NCBI RefSeq assembly: GCF_001936575.1
Contig: NZ_MSMP01000005.1
Coordinates: 124,001-188,000, forward strand
Reading direction: 5' to 3'
From: Tenacibaculum agarivorans
Lineage (GTDB): Bacteria; Bacteroidota; Bacteroidia; Flavobacteriales; Flavobacteriaceae
Length of the DNA stretch: 64,000 nucleotides
The notes beneath the pieces were generated by a model that ran no database searches, had not been told where the DNA came from, and was given only the letters and a program-made list of their open reading frames with translations. A program made the position numbers and the translations under genes. Shown in pieces: positions 16,084 to 25,219 of the stretch (the stretch's first letter is position 1; every line of letters begins with the position of its first letter).

Positions 16084-17259
16084 ATGAACTATATTTTATT
16101 TGATGGAGATGTAAGAACATCTCTTCTACCTTTTACATATACAAGACCTGTAGCAGATATTAGAGTTGGAATTTTAACCATTAGAGAAAAATGGGAAAGA
16201 TATTTAGGTCTGACAACTACTACAGTAACTGAAGAATATTTGGAAGAGAAATACCCAATGGTAGAAATGGATGAAAACATTATGCTGAATGCTTCTTTTA
16301 TACCTACACAATCTTTAGTGGATAAAGTACTCGATTTAAAAAAGAACGAAGCTATTTTTAAAGGTGAAGATGTTATTGCTTTTTATACATCTATAGATCA
16401 AGAAGAAGTAGATTTTGATACATATACTCAGGTTGAATTTGAAGAAGATATTATTCAAATTAATAATACTTGGGATATTTTTTCAAATAATGATAAAGCT
16501 ATTAGGCAAGATTTTGAATTAATTACTGAGGGAAGAGAATCACAACCTATTCCTGATACCGTTCAATGTATAGGAGAAGAAAATATTTTTATAGAGAAAG
16601 GAGCAAAGTTAACATTTGCAACTTTGAATGCTACAACAGGACCAATTTACATAGGAAAAGATGCTAAAATTATGGAAGGCGTTGTTGTGCGTGGAGCATT
16701 AGCAATGTGTGAAAAATCAGTATTAAAATTAGGAGCTAAAATTTACGGAGCTACAACTTTAGGCCCTTATTGTAAAGTAGGAGGAGAGGTAAATAATTCT
16801 GTATTATTCGGATATTCGAACAAAGGGCATGATGGATTTTTAGGAAATTCTGTTTTAGGTGAGTGGTGTAATTTAGGTGCAGATACCAATAACTCTAATT
16901 TAAAAAATAATTATGCAGAAGTACGTTTATGGAGTTATGATACAGGAAGGTTTGCTAAAACAGGATTACAATTTTGTGGTTTAATTATGGGAGACCATTC
17001 TAAATGTGGAATTAATACCATGTTTAATACAGGAACTGTAGTCGGAGTATCTGCAAATATATTTGGTAGTGGATTCCCTAGAAATTTTGTTCCATCATTT
17101 AGTTGGGGTGGAGGATCAGGTTTTACCGAGTATAAAATGAATAAGGTTAATGAAGTAGCAAAAGTAGTAATGAAAAGGCGTAATATAGATTATGATGAAA
17201 TAGAAGAACGAATTTTGAATGCTGTTTTTGAAGAATCGAAAAAATATAGAAATTATTAG
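16084..17259 (+). CDS. GlmU-family nucleotidyltransferase / left-handed beta-helix protein
   Basis: A 391-residue protein annotated in flavobacteria as a putative sugar nucleotidyltransferase of the GlmU family. The N-terminus NYILFDGDVRTSLLPFTYTRP lacks the classic LAAGxGTRM nucleotide-binding loop of true GlmU, so nucleotidyl transfer is uncertain. The second half (about 165-330) has imperfect hexapeptide repeats of a left-handed beta-helix, such as GPIYIGKDAKIMEGVVVRG, GAKIYGATTLGPYCKVGGEV and GLIMGDHSKCGINTMFNTG, as in acyltransferases. It should work on an activated sugar or cell-wall precursor. It has its own promoter. The 7-bp repeat array starts 26 bp after the stop. Confidence 0.75.
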   Translation: MNYILFDGDVRTSLLPFTYTRPVADIRVGILTIREKWERYLGLTTTTVTEEYLEEKYPMVEMDENIMLNASFIPTQSLVDKVLDLKKNEAIFKGEDVIAFYTSIDQEEVDFDTYTQVEFEEDIIQINNTWDIFSNNDKAIRQDFELITEGRESQPIPDTVQCIGEENIFIEKGAKLTFATLNATTGPIYIGKDAKIMEGVVVRGALAMCEKSVLKLGAKIYGATTLGPYCKVGGEVNNSVLFGYSNKGHDGFLGNSVLGEWCNLGADTNNSNLKNNYAEVRLWSYDTGRFAKTGLQFCGLIMGDHSKCGINTMFNTGTVVGVSANIFGSGFPRNFVPSFSWGGGSGFTEYKMNKVNEVAKVVMKRRNIDYDEIEERILNAVFEESKKYRNY

Positions 17260-17284
17260 ATCCTTAAAAAAGTTTAATTTAAAT

Positions 17285-17391
17285 TTCTAGCTTCTAGCTT
17301 CTAGCTTCTAGCTTCTAGCTTCTAGCTTCTAGCTTCTAGCTTCTAGCTTCTAGCTTCTAGCTTCTAGCTTCTAGCTTCTAGCTTCTAGCTT
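17285..17391. repeat. 7-bp tandem repeat, about 15 copies of TTCTAGC
   Basis: Fifteen uninterrupted copies of TTCTAGC (17285-17389) plus two bases. The copies are identical, which points to recent slippage. The array starts 26 bp after the GlmU-like stop and ends 25 bp before the -33 TTG of the next promoter, so its length sets the distance between the upstream gene and that promoter. A related 4-copy array (TTCTAAC) lies at 50713-50740. Confidence 0.97.
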
Positions 17392-17415
17392 ATTAAACCT
17401 CAGAATATCAAAATT

Positions 17416-17448
17416 TTGTTACTTGTTTCAAAAAAAATACTACATTTG
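17416..17448 (+). promoter_or_regulatory. Promoter of the secretin operon
   Basis: TTG (17416-17418), a 22-bp spacer and TACATTTG (17441-17448), matching TAnnTTTG. A second TTG at 17423 would give a 15-bp spacer. The start codon of the first gene is 30 bp downstream. Confidence 0.7.
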
Positions 17449-17478
17449 CACCACTAAAAAACGGGTTAAAATTGTAAT

Positions 17479-18207
17479 ATGAAAAAATACTTATACGCTA
17501 TATTAGTATGTTTGTCAATTACCTCTTGTCATGTATTACCTAAAAAAGAGAAATTATATACCTCTTATACTACCTTAGATTTAGGAGTTGTTGGTATTCA
17601 AAAAAAGAGTCTTAGAAAATCAGAATATCAAGTTGTTGGAGTTCCTGAATTTAAAAAAAGGATAAGATTAAATGCAACTATTAAAAAGTTTACTGCTTCT
17701 AATTTTAAAAGTTATACAGCATATATAGATCACACTTCAAAAGAGCAACAAATTCAATTTAATGATTCGATACAACCAGTTCCTAATTTTATAGAGTTTG
17801 AAATTACAGATAAAGTTCAGGTTATAGAGGCGTTGAATAGCGATAATATTGAAGTACAGCGCTATTTGGTTAAAAACCCAGATGTAACTATAGTTTCCAA
17901 ATTAAAAGGGGTAACAAATCCAGCTATTTTGGAACAAGTCAAAAAGAGTGATACATTTTATTTACAAACATCACCTAATAGACAACAATTCATACATATG
18001 TATAAGGGAGATAAATTGATAGGTAAAATTAATACATCTGCCATGGATACTTTTGAATATGATGTGTCATCTTTTTGTTGGCAAGTATCAGATAGAGATT
18101 CGATGAAAATAATAGGTATGGTTGAAGAAGGAGAATTATGTAGAAATGATTCATATAGAAACCCGAATAAAGCCATAAAAGATAAAATAAAGAAATATGA
18201 CTTTTAG
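17479..18207 (+). CDS. Lipoprotein of unknown function
   Basis: A 242-residue protein with a lipobox ending ITSC (acyl cysteine at residue 17). The mature part is mixed alpha/beta with no family I recognise. It includes YVxxxPDVTIVSKLKG-like beta segments and a C-terminal Cys pair (SSFCWQVSD and EGELCRND) that could form a disulfide. It is the first gene of a four-gene unit with an FN3-like lipoprotein, an adhesin-like protein and a secretin, sitting behind a clear promoter. By analogy with secretin pilotins it could help place the secretin in the outer membrane, but no similarity supports this. Confidence 0.55.
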   Translation: MKKYLYAILVCLSITSCHVLPKKEKLYTSYTTLDLGVVGIQKKSLRKSEYQVVGVPEFKKRIRLNATIKKFTASNFKSYTAYIDHTSKEQQIQFNDSIQPVPNFIEFEITDKVQVIEALNSDNIEVQRYLVKNPDVTIVSKLKGVTNPAILEQVKKSDTFYLQTSPNRQQFIHMYKGDKLIGKINTSAMDTFEYDVSSFCWQVSDRDSMKIIGMVEEGELCRNDSYRNPNKAIKDKIKKYDF

Positions 18208-18562
18208 TATCAAAAATATAATTCTAACACTAGTTTTTGTTATTACACTAATTGGTTGTGAATCTTTTTTTGAAGAAGATATTTCTGATGAAAAAGTACT
18301 TGTTTTAGCTCCAGTTGATGGGGTAACTGTAGATGCGGGAACAATAAAATTCTCTTGGGAAGCGATAAGCGGAACAGATGAATATAAATTTCAGGTTGCT
18401 ACTCCGACTTTTTCTACAGCCACTCAAATTGTAGAAGATACAAATATCACTGAAACATCAATTTCAATAAAATTAGAAAAAGGCGAATACGAATGGCGTG
18501 TTAAGGCTATGAATACTGAACACGAAACACCATTTACAACATATAAAATTACCATAAATTAA
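18197..18562 (+). CDS. Small lipoprotein with FN3-like domain
   Basis: A 121-residue lipoprotein (acyl cysteine at residue 21 in TLIGCESFF). The mature part looks like one fibronectin type III-like sandwich: VLAPVDGVTVDAGTIKFSWEAI, then EYKFQVATPTFS, then GEYEWRVKAMNTEH. The W-x-A-I and YEWRV positions are typical FN3 core residues. The start overlaps the previous gene by 11 bp and the next gene starts 8 bp later. It is probably a surface-exposed or periplasmic accessory protein of the secretin operon. Confidence 0.65.
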   Translation: MTFSIKNIILTLVFVITLIGCESFFEEDISDEKVLVLAPVDGVTVDAGTIKFSWEAISGTDEYKFQVATPTFSTATQIVEDTNITETSISIKLEKGEYEWRVKAMNTEHETPFTTYKITIN

Positions 18563-18570
18563 AAATCAAT

Positions 18571-20271
18571 ATGAAAAAGTTTTTATCGATTACGTTATTA
18601 CTATCTACAATAGTTGTTTTTTCACAGACAATAACAAAAAATACTCATGCTGTAGGTTTAGAGCATAATATGTTATTTAATGCAACGAGTAGGTATACAG
18701 TTACACAAACGGGTAATGCCACTTTGAATTTAAGTTATTTATTTGACGGTAGATTTGAACCATCATATACATCTAATGCGCCGTCTATCAGTTCACCAAC
18801 AGTGGTTACTATCGAAGGGTTACCAAATTACCATGTTCAAACAGGAGCTTGGGTAGGTTGGTCTACGAGGTATTGGCATGCAAAACGTTTTAAAATAGAA
18901 GCCTATAATATGTGGGCAAGTACTTATACTACAGCCAATACTTGGGTAACTGTAGCAGATTATACGGACAAAGATTATACAGAAGGAACCTCTTTTTCGA
19001 TAAAACTACCTTCTGGATCGTATACTAAACTACGTTTTACATTTTATTCAACATATGGTTCTAACGGAAGGTTAGGAGTTTCTGAGTTATTTTATTTACA
19101 TCCTGAAGCAACATCACCTTATCAAGGCTTAACAACGTCTTTTCAAAGCTTAAATATTCACAATAAGAAGCCTTTTGATACAAATGATGTAGATCAAAAT
19201 CAAGATCATATTACATTTAGTTCTGATGATCCAGGAAATGGAAATTATTTTGGAGGTTTAACGTGGAAATCTGGAGGAAGAAGAAGAGCTGCTATTGCTG
19301 CAACGAGAGAGCATAGTGATGCTGATTTTGTAGGTTTATCTTTTTTAACTCAAGGGACTGATGGCCCTGGTCCATTTAAAGAAAGTATGAGGATTACGAG
19401 AAATGGTGAAGTAGGAATAGGAACATCTACTCCTGTTTCTGGTTATAAATTAACAGTTCAAGGTAATGTTAATGTTGGAGGTACTACTAATTCAAGATTA
19501 AGAGTTAGACATGTAGATGGTAAAGCTCCAACAAGTACAAGTTATGATAATTTGTATTTAAATTATAGTAATGGTAAAGATGTATATGTAGGAGGTTCAT
19601 CTTCAGTATCAGGTACAGATTTATTTATACCAAAAGGAGATGTCGGTATTGGTACAAATTCTACAACATCAAAATTAGATTTAAGATCTGTTGAAAGAAA
19701 AGCATTTAGGATTTACAAAGAGAATACAACAGATAAGTATCTTAGTTTTTGGCATGGCACAGTAGGTGCAGTTATTGAACCTATTAGGACCAATGGAAGC
19801 ACTTCTCAAATGTTTTTAGGAGGTTATGATAATCCAACTGATGTATATCTTTCAAATAAAGAAGGAGGAACAGTTGGTATTGGAACAACAAATACTAAAG
19901 GTTTTAAATTAGGAGTAAACGGTAAAATTGCAGCTACAGAGGTTAAAGTAGCTACATATACGAATTGGGCAGATTTTGTTTTTAATAAGGATTATAAGTT
20001 ACCAACTCTAGAAGAAGTAGAAAATTATATTCAAGAAAAAGGTCATTTGGAAAATATTCCTTCTGCAGAAGAAGTAAAAAAAGATGGTTTTTTCTTAGGT
20101 GAAATGGATGCAAAATTATTACAAAAGATAGAGGAATTAACGCTATATACAATTCAACAAGAAAAAAGAATTAAAGAGTTAGAAGAAAAAAATAGTCAAT
20201 TGGTAAAAGATGGGGAGCGTATTAATGAGTTGGAAAAGAAACTTAACCAATTACTAGATTCTAAGAAATAG
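18571..20271 (+). CDS. Secreted adhesin-like protein: discoidin-like domain, GIGT repeats, coiled-coil tail
   Basis: A 566-residue protein with a signal peptide (cleavage near VFSQ, residue 19). Residues ~35-190 resemble an F5/8 type C (discoidin) galactose-binding-like domain: LFDGRFEPSY, a Trp-rich middle and a closing GRLGVSELFYLHP strand. Residues ~275-465 carry three copies of a GEVGIGTSTP / GDVGIGTNST / GTVGIGTTNT motif, a repeat common in Bacteroidota phage-tail-like surface proteins. From ~466 (WADFVFNKDYKLPTLEEVENYI) follows the conserved C-terminal segment of that class and a coiled coil (520-566). The coiled coil suggests a trimer. It lies 5 bp before the secretin gene, so it may be that channel's cargo. 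Confidence 0.7.
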   Translation: MKKFLSITLLLSTIVVFSQTITKNTHAVGLEHNMLFNATSRYTVTQTGNATLNLSYLFDGRFEPSYTSNAPSISSPTVVTIEGLPNYHVQTGAWVGWSTRYWHAKRFKIEAYNMWASTYTTANTWVTVADYTDKDYTEGTSFSIKLPSGSYTKLRFTFYSTYGSNGRLGVSELFYLHPEATSPYQGLTTSFQSLNIHNKKPFDTNDVDQNQDHITFSSDDPGNGNYFGGLTWKSGGRRRAAIAATREHSDADFVGLSFLTQGTDGPGPFKESMRITRNGEVGIGTSTPVSGYKLTVQGNVNVGGTTNSRLRVRHVDGKAPTSTSYDNLYLNYSNGKDVYVGGSSSVSGTDLFIPKGDVGIGTNSTTSKLDLRSVERKAFRIYKENTTDKYLSFWHGTVGAVIEPIRTNGSTSQMFLGGYDNPTDVYLSNKEGGTVGIGTTNTKGFKLGVNGKIAATEVKVATYTNWADFVFNKDYKLPTLEEVENYIQEKGHLENIPSAEEVKKDGFFLGEMDAKLLQKIEELTLYTIQQEKRIKELEEKNSQLVKDGERINELEKKLNQLLDSKK

Positions 20272-20276
20272 ATAAC

Positions 20277-22457
20277 GTGAAGAGAATAGAAGTTTTTATC
20301 ATATTTTTTATTGTCTTTTTGGGGTTTTCTGAAGCTCAAGAAGATCAACGTATTCAACAAATTCAGGAAAGATTAACAGTTTTTTCAGAAACTACACCAG
20401 GTTTACTTGAAAAAGTAAATTTAGACGTAAACAATACACAACTTCCAGTTTTCATTGCTTCATTAGGTAGAGAAACAGGAGTAAATATTGTTGTAGATAA
20501 TCGAGTAGAAAATAAAATGTTAACCTATAATTTACCAGATGCTAGATTAATTGATTTTATTGTGTATTTGTGTAAAGAGTTTAATCTTACAGTAGATATT
20601 ACAGGGAATATTATTGCTTTAAAAAATGAACCCATAAAAAAGCAAGAGAAAGTACAGTATGTTTCTAGAGATATCTTTACAGAATATGATCCAAATAGTA
20701 ATTTATTTTCTATTGATTTGCAACAAGACACACTATCAGTTGCTTTTAAAAAAATTACAGATGTTACAGGTAAGAACTTAGTGTATTCGCCAAATTTAGC
20801 CAATAAAAGAATATCAGTTTATATAAAGAATAAGCCGTTTGAAAGTGCTATGGAAAAACTAGCGTTCTCAAATAATTTGGAGGTCATAAAAACTAAGGAT
20901 GATTATTATTTATTCCAAGGTGATTATGCTAATACTGTTGCAGCTAACAATTCAGGCAGACGAGGAAATGTAAGTGCAACCCCATCACAAGTACAGCGAC
21001 CAAAACGCTATAGAAAATCAAACTTCTATTTTAAAGTTTTAGATTCTATCAATAAAACATTAGAGGTAGATTTTGATAATGTAGCTATTGAAGATGTGAT
21101 ACGTGATATAGGAAACGATTTAAATATCAATTCGTTTACAAGTATTCCATTAACCAATATGGGAACGGTATCAATGAAAACGTCTGAAATAACCTATGAT
21201 GATTTGCTAGCTAAAATCTTAGAAGACTCAAATTTCACTTTCAAAAAAGATGATAATATCTATTATTTTGGAAATGATAAAAATACATCAGCAAGAAGTT
21301 CAGTTGTGATTCCACTAATGCATCGTTCTATTGAAATTATGAATCAACCTGTTTCTTCTAATAGAAACAGAGGATTTAATTCAGGTTCTGGTTTTGGCTT
21401 TCAAGGAAACGGAGGTGGATTTAATAACAATACTTTTGGAAACCAAGGAAATGTAGGTTTCAATCAAAATGGTCAAAACTTTGGAAATAATACTTCCAAC
21501 TCATTTCAGCAACAAAGAAGGGTCAACGTAAGTGCTAACCAATCATTTGATACCCATCAGAACAAGTCTGATGCTTTGATCAATATGTTGCCAAAAGAGG
21601 TGATTTCTGATTTAGAAATTAAAACAGATATTGAATTAAATGCTTTTATAGTTAGTGGAGATCAACAAAAAATTAATAAACTTAAAAAGTTTTTAAAGAA
21701 AATAGATAAGCCAGTTCCAGTAGTATTAATCGAAGTAATGATTCTAGAAGTTAATAAATCAAACACTTTAGATACGGGTGTGGAATTTGGTGTTGGAGAT
21801 AGTCCAACAAAAAGTACTGGAGATTTATTTCCATCAGCAAATGTTACTTTAGGCGCAAGTGCAATCAATAGGCTTATTGGAGGATTTAACGGGTTTGGAT
21901 CTTTAAATGCAGGTCGAGTAGTTCCGAATTTCTTTGCTAAAATTAAAGCTTTAGAAACCAATGGTAATGTGAGAGTACGTTCTACACCTAAGTTAGCTAC
22001 TTTAAATGGACACAGTGCAATGCTTTCTAGTGGTGAAAGATCTTATTACGCAGTAGTTCGAAGAGATGTTATAGGAACACAAAATCCTCAGACAAGTACA
22101 ATACGAAATTATGTGCCAATTGATGCAGATTTATCTATTTCTATAAAACCATTGGTTGCCGGAGATGATCAAATTACATTAAGTATTAATGTGGTTCAGT
22201 CTAGCTTCAATGGAGAACGAATAGATGAAGAAGCACCTCCGGGATTAAACTCAAGAGAATTTACATCGGCTTTACGTGTAAAAGATCAAGATGTTGTTAT
22301 TTTAGGAGGTTTAGAAGAAAATGTAAAGAATGATTCAGGTTCTGGCGTTCCATTTTTAGCAAGAATTCCAGTTATCAAATGGTTATTTAGTAAAAGAGTA
22401 AGAACAGCTTCAAAATCAAAACTATCGGTATTGATTCGCCCTACGATTTTAAGATAA
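20277..22457 (+). CDS. Secretin (GspD/PilQ superfamily outer-membrane channel)
   Basis: A 726-residue protein with a signal peptide. Two N-terminal secretin/STN-type domains are visible at about 50-120 and 140-220, another at about 255-340, then a low-complexity Gly/Asn/Gln linker (about 360-416). The secretin core runs from about 480 (VPVVLIEVMILEVN) to the end, with VRVRSTPKLATLNGHSA, the glycine-rich gate region and the closing PFLARIPVIKWLFSKR typical of type II secretion and type IV pilus secretins. No ATPase, inner-membrane platform or pseudopilin gene lies in the window, so it is an orphan secretin in an operon with two lipoproteins and an adhesin-like protein. Confidence 0.9.
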   Translation: MKRIEVFIIFFIVFLGFSEAQEDQRIQQIQERLTVFSETTPGLLEKVNLDVNNTQLPVFIASLGRETGVNIVVDNRVENKMLTYNLPDARLIDFIVYLCKEFNLTVDITGNIIALKNEPIKKQEKVQYVSRDIFTEYDPNSNLFSIDLQQDTLSVAFKKITDVTGKNLVYSPNLANKRISVYIKNKPFESAMEKLAFSNNLEVIKTKDDYYLFQGDYANTVAANNSGRRGNVSATPSQVQRPKRYRKSNFYFKVLDSINKTLEVDFDNVAIEDVIRDIGNDLNINSFTSIPLTNMGTVSMKTSEITYDDLLAKILEDSNFTFKKDDNIYYFGNDKNTSARSSVVIPLMHRSIEIMNQPVSSNRNRGFNSGSGFGFQGNGGGFNNNTFGNQGNVGFNQNGQNFGNNTSNSFQQQRRVNVSANQSFDTHQNKSDALINMLPKEVISDLEIKTDIELNAFIVSGDQQKINKLKKFLKKIDKPVPVVLIEVMILEVNKSNTLDTGVEFGVGDSPTKSTGDLFPSANVTLGASAINRLIGGFNGFGSLNAGRVVPNFFAKIKALETNGNVRVRSTPKLATLNGHSAMLSSGERSYYAVVRRDVIGTQNPQTSTIRNYVPIDADLSISIKPLVAGDDQITLSINVVQSSFNGERIDEEAPPGLNSREFTSALRVKDQDVVILGGLEENVKNDSGSGVPFLARIPVIKWLFSKRVRTASKSKLSVLIRPTILR

Positions 22458-23069
22458 AAATATTAAAAAATAATAATTAATGATTGACTTTATGTTTGCC
22501 TCAAAAATAGAAAGCGAAAAAACGGAATTGCCAATTGAAGCTTAATGCATGAAGTTTTGAAAGTGAGCGATACGAAGTAATTTCCTAAGACTAAATTGAT
22601 TTTTTTGTTTCGTTTTTTCATCAAGGAAAAAATGAAAATCGATCGTAATCAAATAATTTCTTATACCATTATTAATATTTTTAAACTTAAGGCTAGAACA
22701 AGTGTAGTTGTAAAGTTATATAATGAATAGTAATTAATAATATTTTAACCGATGTGAATCCCGATAGCGCGGATTTGTAATTCGTGCCAAATATGAGTAA
22801 GCTGTTAAACTGAGTAATCAATAATTATAATAACCTGATAAGGAGAAACTTTTCCGCACCGATCAACAATAAACATATATAAATAGAGGTAATATGACTA
22901 AACTAAGTCGAAGTAGGTGACTGAGTTTATCGAAGTCAACGATAAAATAATATTACATAAATGATAAAATCAGTATACGATTCGTGAAAATAATACAAAA
23001 AGACAGCCTTAATTTTAATTTATTTTGTGTTTTACAAATAATCTAAGATCAACCAAAACACGTTTGTAC
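22458..23069. other. Gene-free region of degraded repeat-like sequence
   Basis: A 612-bp stretch with no credible gene. It holds a stem TTTTTTC / GAAAAAA around ATCAAG (22613-22632), an imperfect palindrome GCGCGGATTTGTAATTCGTGCC near 22768, and GTCGAAG and GACTGAGTTTATCGAAGTC near 22907-22940. The last two resemble short dispersed elements I recall from other flavobacterial genomes. The region is probably a graveyard of intergenic repeats. The promoter of the FucP-type carrier should lie in its last 60 bp, but no clean box was found. Confidence 0.5.
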
Positions 23070-24380
23070 ATGTCTTCAAACCAAAAATCGTATAGAACAG
23101 CTTTTATCTTTTTAACTTCATTATTCTTTTTATGGGGATTTATCACCGTACTGGTAGACTCTCTAATTCCTAGATTAAAAGAAGTATTTACATTAACTTA
23201 TTTCCAAGCTGGATTAGTTCAATTTGCTTTTTTCGGGGCGTATTTTTTATTATCTATCCCAGCAGGATTTATTCTTTCTAAAATCGGATATAAAAAAGGA
23301 ATTGTATTAGGTTTATCTACCATGGCCATTGGTTGTTTATTGTTTTACCCAGCAGCATCATTTCGTGTTTTTGGAATATTCATGTTAGCCTATTTTGTAT
23401 TAGCAGGCGGTATGACAATTTTACAAGTAGCAGCAAACCCTTATGTAGCAGTTTTAGGTCCAGAAGAAGAGGCAAGTAGTCGATTAAATTTATCGCAAGC
23501 ATTTAATTCATTAGGAACAGCTATTGCACCAGCTATAGGTGCTATGTTTATCCTAAGTGATAAAGTAAAAACGAAAGAAGAAATAACAGCACTTTCAGGT
23601 GCAGATAAAGAAGCTTATTTTATCTCTGAAGCTTCAGCAGTGCAATCACCTTTTTTAGGTATTGCTAGCTTTGTAATACTATTAGCTATCATTTTTGTCT
23701 TTGTAAAGTTGCCAAAATTGATGGAAAAAGTACCAGAAGGTGGGTATAAAAAATTAATGAAGAAAAAATCTTTAGTCATGGGGGCTATTGGAATTTTTGT
23801 TTATGTAGGAGCAGAAGTAGCTATCGGTAGCTATTTGGTAAGCTACTTTTTAGACATGAATTTGTTTGAAGTAATTAAAAACAATGAATTCATGCGAAGT
23901 ATTTCAGAAGGGATTTTGGGTAGCGACCTAACTAATATAGATAATAAGGCAATTGTAGGCGCTTTTGTAACTTTTTATTGGTCTGGAGCCATGGTTGGAC
24001 GATTTATAGGAGCTTATTTAACTAAAATCATTTCTCCATCTAAAGTATTAAGTGCTTTTGCTATTGGGGCTGTAACATTAATTGTAATTTCGATGAATAC
24101 TTCTGGATTAGTAGCGATGTGGAGTATTTTAGCGGTAGGATTATTCAATTCAATTATGTTCCCGACTATTTTTACGTTAGCTATTGATGGTTTAGACGAT
24201 TTAAAACCACAAGCATCTGGATTATTATGTACAATGATAGTAGGAGGGGCTGTAATTCCTCCATTATATGGGTTATTAACAGATAATATCGGATTCAAAT
24301 TTGCATTTATTCTAGTATTATTATGTTACGGTTACATTTGGTATTATGGGTATTCAAAAAGGAAGTTAAATATTGGATAA
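23070..24380 (+). CDS. Sugar MFS transporter, FucP / glucose-galactose family
   Basis: A 436-residue carrier from the ATG at 23070; the frame stays open 15 codons further up, but that part (CFTNNLRSTKTRLY) is not conserved-looking. The FucP signature appears at the start (AFIFLTSLFFLWGFITVLVD) with SLIPRLKEVF and FQAGLVQFAFFGAYF. AGGMTILQVAANPYVAVLGP in helix 4-5 and SQAFNSLGTAIAP are also typical of this family, which imports L-fucose, galactose, glucose or GlcNAc with a proton. A long loop separates the two halves. It is monocistronic and ends in a strong terminator. It is not next to the alginate locus, so its sugar is unknown. Confidence 0.9.
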   Translation: MSSNQKSYRTAFIFLTSLFFLWGFITVLVDSLIPRLKEVFTLTYFQAGLVQFAFFGAYFLLSIPAGFILSKIGYKKGIVLGLSTMAIGCLLFYPAASFRVFGIFMLAYFVLAGGMTILQVAANPYVAVLGPEEEASSRLNLSQAFNSLGTAIAPAIGAMFILSDKVKTKEEITALSGADKEAYFISEASAVQSPFLGIASFVILLAIIFVFVKLPKLMEKVPEGGYKKLMKKKSLVMGAIGIFVYVGAEVAIGSYLVSYFLDMNLFEVIKNNEFMRSISEGILGSDLTNIDNKAIVGAFVTFYWSGAMVGRFIGAYLTKIISPSKVLSAFAIGAVTLIVISMNTSGLVAMWSILAVGLFNSIMFPTIFTLAIDGLDDLKPQASGLLCTMIVGGAVIPPLYGLLTDNIGFKFAFILVLLCYGYIWYYGYSKRKLNIG

Positions 24381-24450
24381 ACTATTATCAATACAATTTC
24401 CTTGAATTTTTAGTTCATTTTGTTGACAACAAGAAGAATACAATATAATT

Positions 24451-24485
24451 AAAAGTCCTAAGATAAAAACTTAGGACTTTTTTAA
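24451..24485 (+). terminator. Intrinsic terminator after the FucP-type carrier
   Basis: Perfect 12-bp stem AAAAGTCCTAAG / CTTAGGACTTTT with an ATAAAAA loop, followed by a T-rich tail. Confidence 0.92.
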
Positions 24486-24532
24486 TTTTTAAAACTATTT
24501 TTGAAATAATTAAAATAGAGAATACCTTACAT

Positions 24533-25219
24533 ATGGAACAAATTCTAAATTCATTATCGATTTCTCCTATCCAAGTTGTAGATGCTGATATTCCTTTAGA
24601 ACAATACACTGCTATTTCTATTTCGAGTGAAAATAAAGCTTTAAAAGAGTTTGATGTTGCTTCATCAATTGAATGGTCAAGTTATTTGGACCAGTATTTA
24701 GAAGAAAAACAAGCAAAAGTAGCTTATGGTGGGTATTTAGAGAAAAGAGATATTTATAAAAGAAGTAACTATTTTAATACTACAGAAGCTACCGAAGAAC
24801 GAAATATTCATTTAGGTATAGATTTATGGTGTAATGAAGGAACTAAGGTTTTGGCTGCTTTAGATGGTACCATACATAGTTTTCAGAATAATAAGAATCA
24901 TGGTGATTACGGCCCTACTATTATACTCGAGCATCATTTAGAGAATATTACATTTTACACATTGTATGGACATCTTTCTTTAAATTCATTAGATAATATA
25001 GCAGTAGGACAAGAAGTTAAAAAAAGTGAAGTCATAGGCTTTTTAGGAGATAATTCAGTAAATGGAGATTATGCTCCTCATTTACATTTTCAACTCATAT
25101 TAGATCTACAAGGTAATTCAGGGGATTATCCTGGAGTTTGTTCAGAAAAAAATATAAATCTTTATAAAAAGAATTGCCCAAACCCGAATTTACTATTAAA
25201 ATTGCCTCATGAAATATAG
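24533..25219 (+). CDS. M23-fold (LytM) protein without a signal peptide
   Basis: A 228-residue protein. The LytM/peptidase M23 metal site is present: His93 and Asp97 in NIHLGIDLW, His147 in LYGHLS, and His183/His185 in APHLHFQL. M23 enzymes are zinc endopeptidases that cut peptidoglycan cross-bridges. The N-terminus (MEQILNSLSISPIQVVD) is neither a signal peptide nor a membrane anchor, so this copy may be cytoplasmic or exported another way, which is unusual for the fold. The stop overlaps the next gene by 11 bp. A close relative without cell-wall activity is possible. Confidence 0.82.
   Translation: MEQILNSLSISPIQVVDADIPLEQYTAISISSENKALKEFDVASSIEWSSYLDQYLEEKQAKVAYGGYLEKRDIYKRSNYFNTTEATEERNIHLGIDLWCNEGTKVLAALDGTIHSFQNNKNHGDYGPTIILEHHLENITFYTLYGHLSLNSLDNIAVGQEVKKSEVIGFLGDNSVNGDYAPHLHFQLILDLQGNSGDYPGVCSEKNINLYKKNCPNPNLLLKLPHEI

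Noticed and set aside
17285..17391. Possible CRISPR array
   Set aside because: The repeat unit is only 7 bp and has no spacers; it is a simple tandem repeat, and no cas genes are present.
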